Positions 47,924 to 58,710 of a DNA stretch of 64,000 bases are shown one piece after another. Origin of the DNA: Sipunculus nudus (Eukaryota > Annelida > Sipuncula > Golfingiida > Sipunculidae); NCBI GenBank assembly GCA_026874595.1, contig CM049308.1, positions 50,846,624 to 50,910,623 of the forward strand. Direction: 5' to 3'. The position numbers and the translations under genes are program-made. Below the pieces are notes generated by a model. That model saw only the letters and a program-made list of their open reading frames with translations, was not told the DNA's origin and made no database searches. Within the stretch, counting starts at the first letter, position 1. Each line of letters begins with the position of its first letter.

Positions 47924-47972
<49 letters not shown>
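47919..47972. repeat. (AT)n microsatellite
   Basis: A pure AT dinucleotide run at the left edge of the gypsy element. It may mark where the missing 5' LTR was lost or replaced. Confidence 0.9.
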
Positions 47973-47974
<2 letters not shown>

Positions 47975-48247
47975 CGGTGGAGGAATGGATCAAGGAAGTA
48001 TAATCCATTCCAGGAACAGTGCATACACCATCAGATTTCTGTAGTATCGAGAAAACAAACTGACTTTTCACGGAAAGGACAACCGGCGCGGCATTGTCGC
48101 GGGTGAGCGATAACACAGGATAGTGTGAAATTACTGACATTACAAGGGGATTAGTCGTGAATATTCGTCGTGGAAACGAACTTTGGTGAGTGTACCTCTT
48201 GAATATTGTCACTATACCGTGTAATTGATGAACTTGAGAGACTAGTG

Positions 48248-49201
48248 ATGTCAGACGCAGATGACAATACCCCATTTCCGGGCATCAGGCCCCCACAACC
48301 GCTAACGTTGGGATCGACCCAAATAGAAAATTGGAAGATATTTAAACAGCGCTGGCACACGTACGCAGTTCTATCTAAACTTGACAGACAACCACGTGAA
48401 ATACAAATTGCACTTCTCATTAACTGTCTTGCTGATGATGCCCTGAGAGTGTACAATGGCTTTAAATTCGCCACAGATGAGACCACAAGGACCGTTAAAG
48501 AGATAATTGAGGCCTTTGAAAAATTCAGCGTTGGGGAAATAAATGAAACATACGAGAGATATGTCTTCAACAAAAGATGTCAAGCAGAGGGTGAGTCTTT
48601 TGAGACATTCTATGCAGAGCTACGATCATTAGTGAAAACCTGTAACTATTGTGAGGAATGCATTGACTCAATGCTCCGTGATAGAATAGTTCTGGGCATA
48701 AGAGACCCAAGAACCAGAATGGACCTCTTAAAGGAAAGGCAACTCTGCCTCACAAAATGTGTTGACATATGTAAAACTGCTGAAAGTGTAACTATGCAGA
48801 CCAGTGCACTGCAAGATGAAACTGTGAATGTTGTCAGACCCAATCAAAAGTACAGACAGCGAAAAAAGGGGCCACAGGCAGAAGCAAAAGAGACCTATGA
48901 GGACAAACCTAGGCAGGTGCATAAAGAATGCAAATTTTGCGGGTCAATTCACAGGATGAGGAAAGAAGCGTGCCCTGCATGGGGAAAAACATGCAATAAG
49001 TGCCAAAAGAAGAACCACTTTGCATCAAAATGTCACTCAGAAAGATTTAAACAAATCTGTGAAAGAGAATATGTCAGTTCAGAAGAATCTTCAGATGATG
49101 AATGGTTAAATACTGTCCGATCATCACACAAAAATCAGAAAGTTAGTTGGACAGAGTCTGAAGAAGAATGGCTCAAAACGCTAAAATCCAATGGAACTTA
49201 G
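48248..49201 (+). CDS. Gypsy gag polyprotein (intact frame)
   Basis: The frame is open from ATG 48248 (M-S-D-A-D-D) to TAG 49199-49201, 317 aa. The N-terminal half is a retrotransposon-type capsid (W-K-I-F-K-Q-R-W...L-I-N-C-L-A-D-D-A...E-S-F-E-T-F-Y-A-E-L-R-S-L). Two Cys/His clusters follow: C-K-F-C-G...H...C-P-A-W-G-K-T-C and C-N-K-C-Q-K-K-N-H-F-A-S-K-C, the nucleic-acid-binding knuckles. An acidic Ser/Glu-rich tail ends it. It packages element RNA. The downstream protease is in the same frame beyond the single TAG. Confidence 0.8.
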   Translation: MSDADDNTPFPGIRPPQPLTLGSTQIENWKIFKQRWHTYAVLSKLDRQPREIQIALLINCLADDALRVYNGFKFATDETTRTVKEIIEAFEKFSVGEINETYERYVFNKRCQAEGESFETFYAELRSLVKTCNYCEECIDSMLRDRIVLGIRDPRTRMDLLKERQLCLTKCVDICKTAESVTMQTSALQDETVNVVRPNQKYRQRKKGPQAEAKETYEDKPRQVHKECKFCGSIHRMRKEACPAWGKTCNKCQKKNHFASKCHSERFKQICEREYVSSEESSDDEWLNTVRSSHKNQKVSWTESEEEWLKTLKSNGT

Positions 49202-52200
49202 AGATTAGAATGTGTTCTGATCGTAGAAGGGTCAGAAGTAGTATTTGAAATAGACACAGGAGCGTCCTGTAATACATTACCAAAGAAATATGCCAAATCA
49301 ATTGAGCCAAAGAAAAAGAAACTTAATATGTGGAATGACAGCACATACACTTCAATTGGCACATGCAGATGCTCGGTGCGGATTCCAAAGAACAAAAAGA
49401 AATACAGCCTACCCTTCACAGTGGTTGACGATAACATTGGTCTGACTCATCTAATAGGCCTGAAGACTGCACTTGACATGAATTTAGTGAAAGTACTAGA
49501 AAGGAACATAGAGAGATTATCCTTTGTTAAAGAAAATGTGCAGCTTTACCAACCGATGCAGTCACCTGTTTTTGACGGGAAGTTGGGCAAATTGCCCGGA
49601 AAGATAAAGCTCAGGGTAAAAGACGACGCGGTACCAGTGATAATGCCTTTGCGCCGAACTCCAGTAGCCATACGAGACAAATACAAAAAAGAGTTGGACA
49701 GACTTGAAAAGCTTGATGTCCTAGCTAAAGTGAAAGAACCAACTAAATGGCTTAGTCAACCGGTGTGGCAATACAAAAGAAATGGTGACTAAAGGGTGTG
49801 CCTAGATCCACCAGAGCTCAATAAAGTCTTGATACGAGAGCACCAGACATTGCCAGTCCTTGAAGAGAAAATACATGAGCTAGGTCAAAGTCGTGTTTTC
49901 TCAAAAGCAGATCTATCGTCAGGATATTGGCATGTTGAACTTGAGGAAGAATCAAGCTTCCTGACCACATTTCAGACATGCCACGGTCGCTATAGATGGA
50001 AACGACTACCCTTTGGAATATGTTTCGGCAGAAATATTCCAGCGAAAACTCGCAGAAGCGCTTGAAGGGGTCCCAGGGATTTTATGCATTGCAGACGATG
50101 TCATCATACATGGTAAGGACGTCGAACAACATGACAAACATTTGAGAGCCTTTCTCGAGCGATGCTCCCAGATGGGAATCAAACTGAACATAGATAAGTT
50201 CGAACTGCGAACAAAGAAAATAGCTTTCATGGGACATGTAGTGACCGAAAACGGGCTGCAATCAGACCCTGAAAAAATTAAAGCTATCACTCAGATGAAG
50301 GAACCCCAAAATGTGAATGAACTCAGAAGATTTGTTGGTTGCGTGAACTATATGGCAAAATTCTTACCTAATCTCAGCCAGATCCTCAAGCCTCTCTTAG
50401 ACCTCCTAAAAAAAGATGTTCCGTTCCAGTGGGCTATTTCACAACAAGAGACCTACGACAAGGTCAAGAAACTCATCACTGAGACACCAGTGCTAGCTTT
50501 CTACGATCCTACAAAGCCGCTAGTGATCGAAAATGACGCAAGTGAATACGGCCTTGGCTCAGCTATATTTCAAGAGGGGAGACCAATCGCGTTCGCCAGT
50601 AGGACACTTACGGAAACAGAGCGGCGATATGCCCAAATTGAAAAGGAAATGCTGGCGGTGACTATGGCCTCACCAAGTTCCACTACTACACGTACGGGCG
50701 ACATGTCACAGTCATTACGGATCACAAGCCCCTTGTGTCCATAAGGAAAAAGCCCCTCGCCAAGGCACCACGACGACTACAAAACCTTCTCTTGAAGTGT
50801 CAAGAATACAATTTTGAGCTAGAATACAAAAAGGGAAAGGCCATCCCAGTGGCCGACACGCTATCACAATCACCTGTGGACAAATCCAATGAAGAGTCCA
50901 TTCGTCAAGTGTATTACACCCCACTCAACAGGAATCGCCGTCATGAGCTCAGAGTAGCAACAGCAGCTGACGATGATATGCAAGCATTGAAGGAAATCAT
51001 AATGAAAGGGTGGCCTGACAACAAGACCGCCCTAAGCTCCACTGTCACGCCGTTCTTCGATTATCGAGATGAACTGACCGTACAAGATGGACTCATACTC
51101 AGAGGAGAGAGAGTTGTTATACCAGCTGGCATGAGAAGAGACATGAAAAAGAAAGTACATGCGGGACACCAAGGCATAAATTCATGCTTGCGCAGAGCCA
51201 GACAACTCATATTTTGGCCAGGTATGTCAGCTGACATAAGACAGTACGTAGAAGGGTGTAAAACATGTGCGCTGTACAAGGACCGACAACAGACAGAGCC
51301 GCTTATCATGAATGAGATACCCGAGTTACCCTTTAAACACATAGCCACAGACATTTTTACACTAGCTAACCAAGATTACTTGGTAACAGTAGACATTTAC
51401 AGCACATTCATAGAGGTGGACCCTTTAGAACGATCCACCACTGAAGAAGTCATAACAAAACTGAAACCACACTTCGCAAGACATGGGGTACCCGTTAAAG
51501 TGATGAGCGACAATGGGCCCCAATTTTCGTCGCGAGAGTTTGCAAAGTTCGCTGCAGAATGGGACTTCCTCCATGAAACATCCAGTCCAGATCACGGCCA
51601 AGCCAATGGGGCAGCGGAGGCAGCCGTTAAAACAGAAAAAAAGAATGTGGCGAAAATGTCTCAAAACGAGGGAGGATCCTTATATTGGTTTGCTTAACAT
51701 ACGGAATACCCCAATTGAGGGGACACAATCCAGCCCATCACAAAGACTTATGGAAGAAGGACCCAAACATTAGTCCCAACAACAGATGACGCTTTGAAAC
51801 CTAAACATCACTCAAATGTGAAACACATCCTGGAAGCTAAAAGGGCCAAAGCAGAAGACAGACACGCACATAAACGCAATCTGAAATCACTATCACCTGG
51901 AGATGGTGTGATGATACAACCAGGACATGGTCAGATTGAATGGTCCCCAGGAAAGGTCAATCGACATCTGAAAGGCAAAAGCTATGAGATCACGCGAAAC
52001 GATGGGAGAATATTAAGGAGAACAAGACAACATCTTAGAGCCATACCTGAACACGAGGCATACAATGATAATGGTGCACCAATAGACGCGGATGAAAACG
52101 GGGACACACAGACAAAATCCACTAACAAAAGAACAGAGGATATAGCCGACAACAAAGGTACGGAAAGTTGCTCTAACAAGCCTGAGGAGGAGATATCCCA

Positions 52201-52312
52201 GGCTAGCAGAGATGCCCAGGAAACAGAGATGGAGACAGTGACCAAGAAAACCTCCAGGGGGCGAACAATAAAACTGCCTGTTCGACTCCGGGTTGACCTT
52301 GGGGCAAAGTGA
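49202..52312 (+). pseudogene. Gypsy pol: protease, RT, RNase H, integrase, with multiple disruptions
   Basis: The protease motif D-T-G-A-S lies near 49255. The RT spans about 49610-50290, with F-S-K-A-D-L-S-S-G-Y and the catalytic I-A-D-D near 50090. RNase H shows N-D-A-S near 50533 and D-H-K-P-L near 50719. The integrase has an H-H-C-C finger (H-A-G-H...C-K-T-C, about 51160-51272), catalytic Asp residues in A-T-D-I-F and S-D-N-G-P-Q-F-S, Glu in N-G-A-A-E, and a C-terminal basic domain (51794-52312). Lesions: TAA at 49790-49792 in place of Leu before R-V-C-L-D, frameshifts near 50030, 50665 and 51640. It cannot produce a functional polyprotein. C-terminal R-R-T-R-Q-H-L-R resembles other K02A2.6-like gypsy integrase tails. 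Confidence 0.75.
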
Positions 52313-52591
52313 AGATAAAGTGCTTACAAAGACTGTTTAATGCATAAGTAAATTTTCATCACAGAAAGACTTTGCATAGTAAGAACTCAAAATCCTTTAT
52401 TAGTAATTAAAAATAATTCTTTCATGTACAACCCGAACTGTACATCATAACATACTAATTGCTATTAACAGAACCTCATACCAAGTCGTACTATGAGAAG
52501 CATTACCAAAACACCAAGATCATATGTGGTCTTCATTCATTTCAAATAACCCAAAGCTTTTATTTTTTTTTTGTTCTTTTAGAAAGGGAGA

Positions 52592-52821
52592 TGTTACGTA
52601 TATTAAAATTAACATTAATAACAGTTGGCTTTGTTTACATAAGCGAGCCTAGTAATTACCGTAAGCGACAGCATCACTCTCGCAAGCGGCCCCAGCCGCC
52701 CGCTCAGTTCAGAAATGTAATTTGATGAATACAGATGTTCGTGTCAACTGAATCTGAGTCTTATTGTTTGTGTGAAAGTATAAAACACGCAACACACATA
52801 AGAATCGGCCGAGAGATGTTA
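52592..52821 (+). repeat. Candidate 3' LTR of the gypsy element
   Basis: Follows the purine tract and starts TGTTAC. It includes a TATA-like GTATAAAAC. The right boundary could be the ACA near 52795 or the TTACA at 52821. Without a 5' partner the extent is a guess. Confidence 0.35.
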
Positions 52822-53114
52822 CATCTAGATATGATTACCAAACAGTTCAACAATCTCGGGACCTGACGAAATGAACGGCTTTCTACCTTTCTGGTGTCAT
52901 ATACAATTATTCTCGATACTTCTTCTCATGTGACCGAAATACATTTCTTTGAAAATTCAACTGTTATATAACTATAGAAACAGTTTCTTACACCATTAGA
53001 TAGGGCTTCATTTATGATTGAAGACATAGATGATAAAATTAGTATAAACACCTGTCATCCGGCATAAAATCTAAAAATTAAATCCACATGCATGGTGTCT
53101 GGGTCAGTTCATGA

Positions 53115-56100
53115 TCATGCCGACTGGTCTATATCGACATCTAGTGGACGAGATCGGATGTACTTGAGAAACAAAGTCACGATAGTGAGAAGAACAGGTC
53201 CAAAACATATCAACGCCCCGCCACAGTAAAACCCATAGGTGTAGGTCCCTGATGAGTCCTTTATGTATCCTAGAACACATAGAAACATTATCCAGGTGGA
53301 TAAAGAAGTTAGTAAATGTCAGGAGGAGTATGAGGGCATGTACCTATTGAGGTTAAGACCAGAGTAAAAGCTAATCGGTAAGGCAAAAAAAATGGTATTG
53401 TTCTCAAGCACTTTTAAAAAAAATCAGTGCGGACGGCCGTTTTTTATATGTTTCGATAAAAATGTCATATGATCAGGGAAAAGCATGATAATAACAGAAT
53501 TTTTTGCTAAACAGGTATATAGAAGGTATAATAGAACTACGTATCAAAGGAAAGCATATCTTAATTGTATTATTTTATCTTATTGAAAGATGAAAATCAA
53601 AATAAAAAAAATTTGATTCGGGGGGTTAAAATTGACGCGGGCGGTGCCTTGGAACCATACCTTTTTTGGCCTAACAATAACATAATTCTGACGCTGAGAA
53701 TGTCGTTTATGAAAGAATTATTTTTTCCCATGTGCTGTCACGAGCTATATAATCAGGTCTCATCATTATTGTTATCTTATTACTTGTACACTTTACGGTA
53801 TTTAGGAATAGAGAAAAAATGGAAAGGATGTACAGACAGATTGACTTTCTTAGTTTCTCAGTGACGAAAGCCATCGAACTTGTATACCGTGGGCCTTGTA
53901 CATTGCTAGGACAATTCAATGAGTCTCTAATTACATCAATATTTGTGCCTACGTTAAAATAATTGAATGAATATATGTCATGATATATGTTACCTCCAAT
54001 CAGTGGTCCGATGGTGGAAGGAATTCCTTGTGCTGGGCCTAGTGCGCTGAGAGCTTCCGGGACCCGATCTGCTCCAACAAGGTCAGCGACTACTGTGACA
54101 AACTGTGCGGAAAATATTCCTGACGCGAGGATAAACAAACACCATACAACGGACAATGATATGAAGTCTGACGTTACTGGAAGTAGTAATGTAAACACGC
54201 CGGAAAAAAAGACCCAAGTCAGTTGCAACCCAAGACGGTGATTTCGAAAGAAGCTGAAGTCAAATAAAGGACCTGACATTAATCTTCCAATCAAGGCAAC
54301 CCCACTTGCAACAGAAACCAGGAGCGCTGTATCCATTGGCTTCACGCCCTTTTCTGATGCCAAGCCAGCAAAAAATGTAGTTCCCACAGAAACTCCTGCA
54401 TTTGTTGTGCAAATACATATGCAATAGAACAAAAATAACGGATTACACAAAAAACTACAGGTTTGGCGTATATTGCATAGAAGGCGGTGAACGTGCTGGC
54501 ACACGGTTGTATTTTTTATTTCTTGTTTAGGTGGGCTATCTTTCATCTGTCCTGACGATGATACAATATTAGGTGAATTTTCTGTGTTTATATCATTCAT
54601 TTGCACTGCTGATTCTTCGAAGATGTCATCTGTAATTTTCTCTAATGATTTGCCAGTCAGATCGTCAAGTTTTCCCAGTGTTTTGGTTTCTCGGATTGGT
54701 CTTAAGAGGGCGCCAGCGATCACCAAATGCAAAGAGATAGCACTTAGAATCAGGAGCATACCCATGTAGCCATAGGTGTCGGACATAAATTGTATCAACG
54801 GTGCAAATACAATGCCCCCTAGCGGTCCTCCCGCTGTGAACACCGCCATGGCACGCCCACGCTTTTTTTTGAAGGACTGCGCCACCGTTATGTTAGTACC
54901 ATCCATACTAAAGCTGATACCGATACCTGAAACAAGAGGGGACGAGGATATATATATATATAATATGTATTGTTCAGGTAAATGGGTACTATCTTGTATA
55001 TTATTTAACGAGCGACACATGCACTATTTCAATACCATTTTTCTGGCATTGATATATGAAAGATGAAGAGCATTGATCTGAAAATAAAAAAAAAACACAC
55101 AGATTTCTCTGTTTATTTGCTGTAATAAATGCTTTGCAGACAAGCGAGATCATTTTAAAAAGTCATTTTGGAGACAAGATAATTCATCGGCGGTATCTTC
55201 CGCGATGTGTCCTGGTGTAACATCAGCTGAACAAAGGTGTAACATTGGGGAAACACCGTGACATATCGGGGTGACATCGGCAATATGTGATCCAGGGATT
55301 TGGTAACGAAAGCACAGTCGCGGATTAACTGACGGGATATTAACCATCCGACGGGCTGTCCACGGATAGGCACAGACTGATGTTTATCAAGGTGTGTTCC
55401 TCCCGGGGTTCTAGGGTTAATTTCTTATTATCGGCTTATTACCATTTAGTTTCCGACAAAATATCGGAATACACACGGAGATGGTCAGGTCTGTTCCGGT
55501 CTTTCCAAGATCTGCTGAGATCTTGCAACTCGAAAACTGCCGCACGAACCATCCGTGATTTCACCGAGTGGTTCTTCACGTGAGCTTTGTCATCTTAACC
55601 CTTCCGTTGTTAAATACGCCCGTCTTTGACAGGACGTATTATGGTATACCGACGGTCCGTCCGTCCGTCTGTCCGTTTGTCGGTCCGCCGTTGTCCATCC
55701 GTTAACTTAAAGTGTAGCCGCGATAACTTAGGGATCTGATGGATTTTCATGAAACTCGCCATATTTTCTTACCAATAGATTATCTCGCCCGAGTATGATT
55801 ATAGGCAAAATCAACGCGTATTAATAAGGTCAGAGGTCACCAAGCTACTTTTTGTCGCCGCGATTACTAACCAAGAATGTGATAAATTTTGATGAAACAG
55901 ACGTATTAGCCAATATAATATTTTCGACTCAGGAAAAAACCCGGCGAATTCCATGCATATTTAATAAAATCAGAGGTCGCCATACTTTGATGTATTTTGA
56001 TGGCTTAACGAAAATCTGAGGAATTTTCATGAAACTCATAATAATATTAACCAAATGAGCTTCTCCCCTGAATTAAATTCTCAGCTAAATCCAGGCAGAT

Positions 56101-57330
56101 TTAATGAGGTCAGAGGTCACAAGACACACGACGCGCGAATTATGCCTCTTTGCGGTGCTCTTGTTTATTCTGGGTCTCTCCGTAATTACCGTAATATAGA
56201 ACCCGCTACTATACCGGTCAAATAACAGATATCCTTAGTCTATCCAACAGAGACTTTAGATGAGGCGACCTCGATCGGAGAACGAAAACGAATGCGTCTA
56301 CGGTTAAATGCCGGTTGAGCGAGGTCACAGCCGGAAACCCCCGGGAAACCACAGAGAACGACACGGTTTCCAAAGAGACATGATCTTGAGCCGAGAGATT
56401 TGTTCACGGACTGTCTATAGGAGATTTCTTCACACCAAGGATGAACCTCCTCCGGCTCCTCATCCTTGACTCTGTGACTGGGCCTTTATTGTTTTCCGCC
56501 TTAATGCCAGCAAAATAAAACACATGACAGACATACCTGGTCGCAGGATATTTTGTACAAGCAGTATTACAGGTAAGTTGGAATGTTGCATACCGTTTAT
56601 TACGCCGTAAAAGACGTAGACGCAGGCGAGATTCGGGGAGAAGGCGGTCAACAGAATACCCAGAAACTTGAGAATTCCACCAATTACCACCACCAGTCTG
56701 CCACCGTACTTCTTAGTGAGCAGGGCGGGAAGGAAGCCTGAAAAGATAAAGATTACCGAACTATATGTTGTTCGTTAAACGTATCAGTAAGCTAAAAGTG
56801 TAAGTAATCTTATCAAATGTAAATTCTAAATTTGGATTACCTGCATGCATATTGTTATATATATCAGTATATCTAATTTGTAGTGATCTCTGAAAAATAA
56901 AATAAAATTTGTTTCCAGCTGATTGAACACCAATAATGCGTTAGCTAAGCTGCCGAACACTTATACGATTAATATACAGGATTGGTCTTTTAAAGGATCT
57001 GCAACAGGCCCTAATAAATGATCTCGAAGAAACCTTAAGAATGAGAATCTTTGTTTATCGAAGTGAGGATTGATAAAAAAATTTTAATTTCCAATTTAAT
57101 TACTTGTTAGAATATATAATATGAATAATTACAGTACTTAGATTCCAGCTGACAAACAGAGATAGGGAGACAGCCCAAGCCGTTGCCGTCTTTGACTGCC
57201 CGAAATGATCCAGTAGGCGCTCGTAGATTATCGTCCCACTTCGGTAAAACCCGCCATTCACAAACGCGGTGATCACTCCTCCTAACACCACCATGAAAGC
57301 TCCAACTCTATCTTGTGAATCCATGATCAT
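53115..57330 (-). CDS. SLC16/monocarboxylate-transporter-like MFS protein, copy D (complete, 4 coding exons)
   Basis: Exons are 57330-57138, 56737-56594, 54926-53994 and 53269-53115 (193+144+933+155 nt; 474 aa). The second ATG (57324) is the one aligned with copy A, giving 472 aa. All introns are phase 1, GT-AG. Exon 1 reads M-D-S-Q-D-R-V-G-A-F-M-V-V-L-G-G and N-G-G-F-Y-R-S-G-T. Exon 2 has L-L-T-K-K-Y-G-G-R. Exon 3 has Q-S-F-K-K-K-R-G-R-A-M-A, a long acidic loop, then F-F-A-G-L-A-S-E-K-G and helix 8 S-G-V-A-L-I-G-R-L: Ala (about 323) replaces the usual Asp, Arg327 is kept. The last exon is Y-I-K-D-S-S-G-T-Y-T-Y-G-F-Y with a short tail. It is the closest relative of copy A in layout and upstream sequence. 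Intron 3 (53270-53993) holds a Harbinger-like MITE, intron 2 a dispersed repeat. Substrate unknown. Confidence 0.85.
53382..53671. mobile_element. PIF/Harbinger-like MITE, copy 3, in the last intron of MCT copy D
   Basis: Begins GGCAAAAAAAATGGTATTG and ends GGTGCCTTGGAACCATACCT, then TTTTTGGCC. It is flanked by TAA on both sides (53379-53381 and 53672-53674). It has the same arm motif and internal GCGGGCGG as the 43077 copy, with a different TWA duplication, so it is an independent insertion. Confidence 0.7.
55611..56165. repeat. Dispersed mollusc-type repeat with GTCC tract and ~140-bp subunits
   Basis: Starts with GACAGGACGTATTATGGTAT, a GTCCGTCCGTCTGTCCG tract (55648-55690), then three diverged subunits about 140 bp apart. 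These are marked by TTTTCATGAAACTC-like sequence (55743, 55887 and 56025) and AGGTCAGAGGTCA-like sequence (55827, 55965 and 56107). It ends GCCTCTTTGCGGTGCTCTTG. It lies in the intron between exons 3 and 2 of copy D. It is non-coding, and its superfamily is not determined, though its subunit layout resembles Helitron-type non-autonomous elements. Confidence 0.5.
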
Positions 57331-57699
57331 CAGTTTGCCCTTAAGGCAGAAGTATGTTTAACTTTAGAACAATTCAATTCAAAATTCACAGTAATTTGAC
57401 ATAATGCGTTGCAATATACTAGTATATATTTCTTATCACCGAAGCCGTGGTTCCTCTCATACTCTATTATCCAGTGATGACGTCATTGTTTTCTTCTCTA
57501 AAACGAGCAAGGAGTATAGACTATAGGCTATATCCACACGTCGCTGCACGAACTTTCATTCATTTTTATTGCGTATATGTGTATATGGCACATAATAAAG
57601 TCGCGTTTTAGTTGACCGGTAAGCATCCGATTGATAACTGCATATCGCAGTTTCTTGGAATTATCCTCTGTTCCATAACAGAGGAATCCTTTGAGACTT

Positions 57700-57890
57700 A
57701 TATAAAATATTCACAATTCCTCTGTGTCATAAAGGTAGGTAAAATGTAGTCTTGGTCTCCTCCTTATTCCGGGCTGACACAAAACGGAGCAAGAGACAAC
57801 TGAATGTTTCCTTGGTACCTCCCTGGATATATGTCACACACTCAAACTCAGTCGCCATACATTCAATGAGTTCACGCTCACGCCAGAAGG
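57700..57890 (-). promoter_or_regulatory. Conserved upstream block of MCT copy D
   Basis: 57708-57740 matches 30 of 33 bases of the block upstream of copy A (28463-28495), at a similar distance (about 380 bp) from the start codon. Here it is single-copy. Downstream similarity includes CTCC..., CACAC...CTC and CAATGAGTTCACGCTC...AGGT against CAATATGTTCATCGTC...AGGT in A. It is likely shared promoter or 5'UTR sequence from the duplication. Confidence 0.5.
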
Positions 57891-58370
57891 TATCAAGTGA
57901 CTTGGCAGCCTATAAAGTTCCATATTTGTTCGTTGAAGTAACCACCTACATATCCCAGCGGGGTAGACTTTGGTCCAAAGTTTAAGAGGTAACATTGTTA
58001 CATTGTGTTATTTGCTCTAATCGGACAATGGCCGTTCTATAATGAGTTGACCTTTTGATCGAAATCGCAGCTAAGACGCGGTCTTCGAACAAAGTCACGA
58101 CTGTTATGTAACACTCATGAGCATTCAGACCAATAGAATCAGGATTATTGGTTTTTTTTTCTTCATTCGATCACTCGATCAGTTTTCTCTCAATTTCGTT
58201 CATTCAGTATCGAGGATTTAATGTAACATAGCATAATCTCGAGCCTAAATTTATTACTCTTGCAGGATAAATAATCAATCTAAGTTCTCATTTTTATCCT
58301 CTGTTCATCATGCTATTCTTTACGAAACGCTTGCTGGCACCTGTTTTTCTGCGTTGTATACCAAAGTTTA
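57891..58370. other. Spacer between divergent MCT copies D and E
   Basis: No gene is recognised. It probably contains distal regulatory sequence of copy D and non-coding spacer. Confidence 0.35.
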
Positions 58371-58710
58371 ATATCACGGGGACATTGTTGTATGCAGGGG
58401 TTTAATATCATGGGGACAGTGTTGTATACTGGGGTATAATATCACATGGACAGTGTTTATTTGTATACCGGGGTATAATATCACATGGACAGTGTTTATT
58501 TGTATACCGGGGTATAATATCACATGGACAGTGTTTATTTGTATACCGGGGTATAATATCTCATGGACAGTGTTTATTTGTATACCGGGGTATAATATCA
58601 CATGGACAGTGTTTATTTGTATACCGGGGTATAATATCTCATGGACAGTGTTTATTTGTATACCGGGGTATAATATCACATGGACAGTGTTTATTTGTTT
58701 ACCGGGGGTT
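58371..58710. repeat. 39-bp minisatellite
   Basis: About seven near-identical 39-bp units (starts at 58441, 58480, 58519, 58558, 58597, 58636 and 58675) plus degenerate edges. Each holds the near-palindrome TATACCGGGGTATA and alternates ATCAC/ATCTC. Because 39 is divisible by three, both strands show open frames with 13-residue repeats (101 and 107 codons). This is an arithmetic by-product, not evidence of a gene. Confidence 0.85.

Larger units (their letters stand above)
47973..52821 (+). mobile_element. Ty3/gypsy LTR retrotransposon, decayed, 5' LTR not found
   Basis: Gag, protease, RT, RNase H and integrase lie in the Ty3/gypsy order on the plus strand. A purine tract AGAAAGGGAGA (52581-52591) precedes TGTTACGTATATT, the probable start of a 3' LTR. 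The LTR candidate contains GTATAAAAC near 52778; its right edge is uncertain (about 52795-52821). No matching 5' LTR or convincing primer-binding site was recognised before gag; an (AT)n tract occupies that place. At least two stops and three frameshifts interrupt pol, so the element is inactive. It lies between MCT pseudogene C and copy D. Confidence 0.8.

Noticed and set aside
47877..48275. 132-codon minus-strand frame at the gypsy left edge
   Set aside because: Antisense shadow of the gypsy 5' region joined to an (AT)n tract; no independent coding support.
53707..55020. 437-codon single frame taken as an intact MCT gene
   Set aside because: Its ends are intron sequence. The true exon is 53994-54926 with canonical splice sites, and the N-terminal helices and helix 12 lie in other exons.
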